Assembly: GCA_013146195.2 (NCBI GenBank)
Contig: CM028377.1
Span: 5,618,239-5,682,238, forward strand
Length of the DNA stretch: 64,000 nucleotides
Origin: Codonopsis lanceolata
Taxonomy: Eukaryota > Streptophyta > Magnoliopsida > Asterales > Campanulaceae
Reading direction: 5' to 3'
In this document: positions 58,814 through 64,000 of the stretch, one piece after another
Layout: each line of letters begins with the position of its first letter
Numbering within the stretch: position 1 is the stretch's first letter
Position numbers and translations under genes: made by a program
Notes under the pieces: model-generated
Database searches by the model: none
Seen by the model: the letters and a program-made list of their open reading frames with translations, nothing else
What the model was told of the DNA's origin: nothing

Positions 58814-59689
58814 CTATGTCCGCTGCTTGATCTGCTTGTCCCCCCGATTCCAATGTCGGCAAAGGACCATCAACCTTCTCACCAATTCCATCTGGAACCA
58901 AACTTGCTTCACCATACTTGTCGACCTGCCCCCCGACTTCAATGTCGGCAAAGGACAAGTGCTCTCCTCGCCATTTTGATCCAAAGTCTCGCTTGTATCA
59001 ATTTCCTGCTCAGCCTGCCCCCCCGACTTCAGTGTCGGCAAAGGGCAAGTGTCCACATCGCAATCCTCTTCATTAACTACAGCAACTATTGAGGGCCCCA
59101 CAGTCACATGAGATGTTTCCTTGGTACTAACAGTGATTTTCTGCTCGCCGTCCTCCAAGGTCAACTTTTGCTTTTTCCTTTGACTGTCATGCACATACTC
59201 GAGCACTGCCCCGGGCTGACTCCTCAATACTCCTACTCCTTGATCGGTGTAGAATTTAGCGCGTTGATGGGGAATGGACGCGACCATTTGAAACTTGGTC
59301 ATACTCGGTGCCCCCAAGATAATGTTATAAGGAGACTTTAAGTCAATCACCATGAAAGTGATTTTTTCAACTCGCGTGCGGCTCCCTTCACCAATGAAAA
59401 CCTCCAACTCAACCGTGCCTTTAACCGGAACTTTATGGTTAGTGAAGCCCTCCAACGTCCCAGCATACGGTTTAAGGCGAACATCACTTAATTCCAAACC
59501 TTGAAAACATGAATAATACATCACGTCTCTGCAGGCTCCAGTATCAATCAAGATACGATGCACAACCCAACCGACCACTGAGGCCGAGACGATTAAAGAC
59601 TGCTCTCCTACCAGATTGCTCGCCAGCTCGCTACGAGTGAACTGTATAGCTTCCTCTCCAGCCTGCAGAGTGGTTGGTCGATCTACCAC
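58814..59689 (-). pseudogene. Element D protease and linker
   Basis: 291 codons open. SLIVSASVVGWVVHRILIDT leads into DTGACRDVMYY (active-site DTG), then LKPYAGTLEGFTNHKVPVKG, VIDLKSPYNIILGAPSM and SIPHQRAKFYTDQGVGVLRS, all characteristic of Tat-lineage aspartic protease. The C-terminal third is an acidic, repeat-built linker (CPLPTLKSGGQ units) toward reverse transcriptase; the frame changes near 58960 into the next ORF (58560-58958). The protease itself looks intact. Confidence 0.88.
58836..59055 (-). repeat. ~90-bp tandem repeats in the element D protease-RT linker
   Basis: Three copies (about 58836, 58926 and 59016) of a segment with CCCCCCGACTTCAATGTCGG and CAAAGGACAAGTG, spaced about 90 bp. 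In frame they encode repeated CPLPTLKSGGQ peptides. Confidence 0.85.
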
Positions 59690-59854
59690 CTTCGACAGGG
59701 AGTAAATTTACTTACTGAGCTGAGTTGGAGTCGGCTCCTCATCCATTATAACATTTATGACCCCTCTGATCGGGGGTACGTCTCTTCGGGGAACATTCCC
59801 CCTATTTCCACTATCTCTTTTGAACCGGTCCAGCCGGCCTTCATTGATTAATTT

Positions 59855-61660
59855 CTAAATGACCTTTTTCAACGGCCAACACTCCTCTGTCGTGTGCCCG
59901 TAATCGTCATGATAAACACATCTCTTCGTCCGATCCTGAGTATCTGCTGTCTCAGGATTCATACGAGGTGGGCGAGGAAGCTCATCTCGAATCTCATACA
60001 TAATATCCTCGCGCAGCGTATTGAGCGGGGTAAGATCAGCTTCACGAAGAAATTCTTTCAGGCGATCATATCTTGACTTGCCTTTATTGTATCCCCCGCC
60101 CACGGCCTGTCTACTACCCTTGGAATTTCCCCCAGGCTCATTGCTTTCCTTCTTCTTAGCCTTCTTTGCAGTCTCCCATGTACACCATTTCTGAGCCCGC
60201 ACCAGCATCTCTGCCTGCGTCTTAGGTTCACGCATGCTAAGTTCCGACCTCAATCAACCTTCTCCTTCGAGTAAACCTGTTTCAAAACATAGGGTTACCT
60301 CATGCTCGATCAAACCTGGAACTTGCTCCAGCACCTTTGTGAATCATTCCAAATAGCTAACAGTCGATTCATGTGCTCCTTGCTTGACCTTTGACAAATC
60401 AGCCCTTGTCTTTGCCAATGTGCCCGAGGTCCCAAAATCTGCTAGAAACTTTGGTCGCAGATCAGTCCAATTGTTAATTGATCTGTGCGGCAGAGCTCCC
60501 ATCCATTCCAAGGCCTTTCCTTGCAAAGCTCCCACGAAAGCTCGAATTTTTAACCCCTCATCTGAAGTCACTAGGCCGATTTGAGACTCGAATGACATTA
60601 ACCAGTCTCTCGCCTTCGTCTTCCCTGTATACTCCTTAATATTTGGGAAGATGAACCCCTGTGCTGGCGGTGCATTCTCAATCCATGGTGCCAACGGGCT
60701 GGCTGAAGTACCCAGAAAATTTTCATCCAAAGCTTTTCCCTGTTCCCACGCCTCCATACGGTGTTTCAAATCCTCAAAATCCTGCATGTTTATGGTTGAA
60801 GGCAAACCACCCATGGGCTGAGGCTGTACCGCGGGCATAGGAGGGACCTGTGGGGGATCCATAGCTCCAAAGGCTTGGGTAACACCCACGGCCTGCGCCA
60901 CCTGTGCCTGTGGCACCCCAGCGAGTTGAGCAACTCGTTCATTGACCACTAAATTTCTTTGAGCATCTGATTGGTGCAACTCCCTTTTTTCCTTGGAATG
61001 ATGAGACAAATATCCCTTGGATCGCCGAAGGCGTCCTATGACGAAGAGCATGGGATCTCCTTGGAGATGGCGAACGACGGCTACGAGCATGTGACCTCTG
61101 AGGAGAGGGCGAGCAAGGTCTACGATGATGCGACCTTCTTGGTGAAGGTGATCGTCGTTGACGACGAGATTGTGCTGAATCATCCCCCACCCGTGGTTCC
61201 AATCGTGAATGCATACTGGGCACAACCCTGTGACTAGCTCTGCCCTCCTGTTGATTTCGTCCTTTTGACTCCCGTTCACGCTGTTGCGAGGGAACGATTA
61301 CTGGATTCAACTGATGACCCCCAGTTCTCGATCCACTCGCGGCCTGGCTTGGAGCAGACAAAGCTGGCAAGGGATCCAATTCGATGGGTAAAGGCGGCTT
61401 ACCCATGGCGATCAACTGCAAATTAAGCTGGTGCATCTGCCCCAAATATATAGCCCTTTAATGAAGAGCTTCCTCCCGGAACTCATTTGCCAACCCAACA
61501 GTTGCTACTGCACTCCTAGCTAAGGAATCCACACAGCGTCGTTGATTAGCCGCGATGGTGAGCATCATGAGGAGGCGATTATTTCCAAAGCGATTAAGAC
61601 TGGAGTTGCATGTACATCCTCTCGACGGCTACCATTGACACCGATACGCTGCTTTCCGCC
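59855..61660 (-). pseudogene. Element D gag
   Basis: Pieces in three frames. First an Arg/Ser-rich region (61445-60939, RRSPSPRRSHHRR-type repeats) preceded by MHQLNLQLIAMGKPPLPIEL. Then the capsid core (61279-60344: WIENAPPAQGFIFPNIKEYT, MSFESQIGLV, FVGALQGKALEWMGALP, FLADFGTS). Last a C-terminal block (60253-59855: AQKWCTWETAKKAKKK, YDRLKEFLREADLTPLN, and the Cys/His motif CVYHDDYGHTTEECWPLK). Breaks occur near 60340-60255 and 61280-60940. A possible start codon lies near 61660 (MAESSVSVSM) but the frame breaks soon after. SR-like repeats are unusual for Gag and may aid RNA binding. Confidence 0.82.
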
Positions 61661-61842
61661 ATTACTAAAGCTTACCAAGAACAAACTTTCAATTCACGAA
61701 AAATGCTACCGCTTTCCTAAGAATGGAACTAATCGAGGCCCAAAATCTTCCAAGACGCACTGGACTCTTCCAATCGGATACCTGGCTTTCAACGTATCCT
61801 TAATCTTCAAGGCCCAACTCTGCAAATGGATCAAGAAAATTG

Positions 61843-62340
61843 TGAACTAGGCAGGGGCACTCCCTGCAAAAGTCATCCGGCGTGTGAATTAGCACAAGTA
61901 CGCAAATGAGTGTATAATTTGGCAGAGTTTAGGCAAGTTAGAAAAATCACATACCTCTCTCCTTCATTCTGAGGGGTTTTTATAGTTGTTGCCAGAGGGA
62001 ATAACTGCTCATAACTACCCATTAATGTTCATGGCATAAATGGCGGGTATATTAACTGCCTCATTCATCACAACGGTAACATGGAGAGTTTTCCGGACAT
62101 AACCGTCCCCTATTAATAATCTCTTTAATAGACGAGCAAAACATATCCTGCTCGCTGGTTAAACCCCAACTCGCTCATACTCTTGCCCGCTGAGGGTTAA
62201 AACCCCAGCTCGCGGTATATTAGAAGCCATTTAACCTTTTCCTCGTGACTTTAACTTTAGGATGCTCGTGTATTGATTGAATGGTAATCTTGTGCCAGTC
62301 ACATGACCCAAGTCCAGGGCCTATTGGTCCGGGCGGTTCA
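61843..62340 (-). repeat. 5' LTR of element D
   Basis: Putative edges TGAACTAGGC (61843) and GGGCGGTTCA (62340) give TG/CA ends that are themselves inverted (TGAAC/GTTCA), 498 bp. A minus-strand TATA box (CTATAAAAACCCC, about 61976-61985) is in the right orientation. No standard PBS is recognisable next to it, so the inner edge is uncertain. Confidence 0.5.
61976..61985 (-). promoter_or_regulatory. TATA box in the element D LTR
   Basis: The minus strand reads ACTATAAAAACCCCTC, about 360 bp into the LTR. Confidence 0.5.
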
Positions 62341-62668
62341 ATAATATTTATTTCTAAATATAAAATTAGACTATAATAAATATAAGCTATTTATAAAGTT
62401 AATTTGTCCAATGCATTCGTTTCAAAAAAAAAAAATTATTGCATTAAATATTATTAATTAATTAAATTATATATTTTTAATTCGTGTGACACATCAATCA
62501 AGACCATGATTTAGGAACATATGAAGTAATTGTTTTCTCTAAAATACAAGATAAATATTTATTTTGAGATTAAAAATTACTACAATTTTCAAGATTTTAA
62601 ATTAAATAACTTCACTATTGAATAACTTCTCGTTGGTCGTCGCCAACCTTGTTCAATGTCTCAAAGTG
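62341..62668. other. AT-rich spacer, nothing recognised
   Basis: Flank of element D; poly-A and ATTAATTA runs, no ORF or repeat that I can identify. Confidence 0.5.
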
Positions 62669-62830
62669 TTACCTCCCTTCTTCTTCCTTGACAATAAGTC
62701 CTCTCGACATCTCGTTTGCATATGCAGTAAATCCACCCATACCCGAATGCCCAAAGCCAATAACATAACCATCTTTTGACTTAAAGCCTAGCTCAAATTT
62801 CCTATTTGGGATAATCAGATTCTCGTAATT
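62669..62830 (-). pseudogene. Fragment resembling a plant beta-lactamase-domain protein
   Basis: The minus strand reads YENLIIPNRKFELGFKSK..., then GYVIGFGHSGMGGFTAYANE, then stops at TAA (62669-62671). The GFGHSGMGG motif with a preceding LGFK is what I recall from the C-terminal part of plant serine beta-lactamase-like (LACTB/ABC1-fusion) proteins, where it is a conserved substrate-site loop. Only about 50 codons are recognisable; no start, no catalytic SxxK, no flanking exons. Identity is tentative. Confidence 0.35.
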
Positions 62831-63167
62831 GTGAGGGAAGACTGATCTAGAGTAGGATATAGGACGGAGTCTACACTATAGTTTTGAATCAGAATAGGGA
62901 GAATATGAGTGAAATCTCAACTCTAGGTGTAGAATCATATTTTTCCCAGAAAAAAAATTCCAAAAGAATTAACCCTAAATCTAAAATTTAAAACCCATCA
63001 TGATGGATAAATTGACTTTGGGTATAGAATTGGAGGACAATTGTGAGTGATGTGGTTATTGTTTATTTTTGTTAGGGCAACGAAATGGCATTTGACTTGG
63101 ATGTTTTGTCGTTGAAGGATCAAGGAAAATAAACAAGGGCGGAGGCAATGCGAGAGAACATATTATG

Positions 63168-63312
63168 TAGGGGTGTAAGTGGTTCGGTTTGGTTTGGTTT
63201 ATGCCAAAACCACAAACCGAACCGCCTCCTAGTGGTTCCAAAAATCTCAAACCGAACCGAACCGAACCAGTCAGTTTGGTTTGGTTTGGTTCGGTTTTGT
63301 GGTTTATATAAA
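63168..63312 (+). mobile_element. hAT (Ac/Ds-like) transposon end
   Basis: TAGGGGTGTAAGTGGTTCGG followed by dense GGTTTGG/CGGTTT and inverted AACCGAACC motifs, typical of hAT subterminal transposase-binding repeats in plants. The motifs point both ways within 145 bp, so this could be a tiny MITE. Open frames here (for example 63056-63442) are repeat artefacts. Confidence 0.45.
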
Positions 63313-63476
63313 TTATTTTTAATGAAAGTAACCAACATTGAAAATAACAATAAAAATAAGATTTTAATTTGGAATTAACGTCAAAATTAGGAAATAAGCT
63401 GTAAGGGTAAAATAGGCATGACCTATTTTGGTCTTGTTTCACCTTTCTTGGTCAAAATATGATTTTTGATAAGTTT

Positions 63477-64000
63477 GTGTTAATTTAGGACTTAGTATAT
63501 TTTATTAGATTTAGTTTAGTTATTTTTGGTAGCATAATCTTTTTCTAGATTTCGGCTACATCATTTTTGGTAACAAAATCTTTAATTAGATTTTGTTTTT
63601 CCTTGGTCCTTAAGGTTTTATCATTTTTGGAAACAAAATATTCCTAAAGATTTGTGGTTTCTTGGACCTAAATCTTAGGAGTTGTTTTTGGAAACTAAAT
63701 CTAGTCAACAATCCTTTGTCAACCGTGTTTCTAGACTCCTTATTTATATGGTAATAAAATCTAGAAATAAGGTAAGTAGATTTTATTCCTTTCTACTAAT
63801 CCTTGTCCTTGTTGGAGATGGATTGCTTCTTTGTGTAGGTTTCCTCAAGCATTATAAATAGAAGACAAAGGGAACGGCTGTTGTGAATAGACAGAATTCT
63901 GAGAGAGCAGATCACAAAGAGTGCAGCAAATTCAGATTTCAAGAATTCAGAATTCCAGATTTTGTGCAGATTTCGAATGTGATTCCGGATGTTGCAACAT
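63477..64000 (+). repeat. Probable partial LTR running off the window
   Basis: Non-coding. It begins near TGTGTTAATTTAGGAC, repeats TTTTTGG(T/A)AACAAAATCT several times, and has a clear TATA box (GCATTATAAATAGAAG, 63849-63864) followed by a sequence that looks like a transcribed leader. This layout is that of a Copia-type LTR in plus orientation, but no second LTR, PBS or coding region is in the window. Confidence 0.35.

Larger units (their letters stand above)
57731..62340 (-). mobile_element. Element D: Tat-lineage Gypsy element, 5' half
   Basis: Minus-strand order: LTR (62340-61843), gag, protease, reverse transcriptase, cut by the assembly gap. Sequence style (gag YHDDYGHTTEECWPLK, protease IDTGAC, reverse transcriptase YIDDMV) is that of Tat/Retand-type elements. 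It is a different family from elements B and E and distinct from C. RNase H, integrase and 3' LTR would lie in or beyond the gap. Confidence 0.8.

Noticed and set aside
63056..63442. Coding genes on either strand around the GGTTTGG repeats
   Set aside because: Frames arise from hAT subterminal repeats.

Overview
This is a stretch of angiosperm nuclear heterochromatin, most likely from a eudicot, built almost entirely of nested and decayed transposable elements. The evidence is LTR retrotransposons of plant-specific lineages (SIRE-type Copia, Tekay-type chromovirus, Tat/Ogre-type Gypsy), MULEs carrying plant PB1/MuDR/SWIM transposases, a Pack-MULE holding fragments of plant genes, a TRIM, GT-AG introns and long AT-rich spacers. 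I cannot name the species. No complete host gene was recognised; the best candidate is a small two-exon unit at 2.06-2.83 kb.

Layout. 1-2018: 3' part (in + coordinates) of a Tekay-like LTR. 2059-2830: small two-exon minus-strand gene of unknown function. 2930-9905: minus-strand SIRE-type Copia element with one LTR, its 3' LTR missing. It lies in the integrase of a plus-strand Tat-lineage element ('C'). C is also split by an Ogre/Tat-like element ('B', 10048-22600) with a perfect 5-bp target duplication, AATAT. B is non-autonomous: gag remnants, antisense ORF remnants and two large tandem arrays, but no pol. Its 5' LTR contains a Pack-MULE (11029-12515, 9-bp target duplication) with a 4-coumarate-CoA-ligase-like fragment and a leucine-rich-repeat fragment. 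Its 3' LTR contains a minus-strand solo LTR (20057-21868, target duplication CACAC). C resumes at 22606 and ends with an antisense transcription unit (24.4-27.8 kb) and its 3' LTR (28122-28759).

28760-31901 is the 3' end of another Tat/Ogre-like element ('E'), with its own antisense promoter and first exon. 31902-34396 is a Gypsy LTR-like stretch interrupted by a complete young TRIM (32879-33470, target duplication CTACT). 34397-37344 holds decayed DNA-transposon ends, including a probable Helitron 3' terminus.

37345-56350 is a composite: MULE left TIR, transposase copy A, a complete Tekay-type chromovirus (41279-51579), transposase copy B, MULE right TIR. The transposase region is duplicated on both sides of the retroelement and the retroelement's flanks do not match. 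This fits ectopic recombination between two retroelement insertions at different MULE positions. The Tekay internal region and MULE copy B also show a striking shortage of CAG/CTG, replaced by CCG or CG, which may be a sequencing artefact at methylated CHG sites.

56432-57420 carries a MULE-type MITE and a hAT-like remnant, followed by a 100-base assembly gap (57631-57730). 57731-62340 is the 5' half of a minus-strand Tat-lineage element ('D': reverse transcriptase, protease, gag, LTR). The last 1.7 kb holds a gene fragment resembling a plant beta-lactamase-domain protein, a hAT-like end and the start of what looks like another LTR.

Inferred insertion order: E, then C; SIRE and B into C; the solo LTR and Pack-MULE into B. 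The left halves of C and E are absent from the window, so a deletion or misjoin near 2.9 kb is likely.
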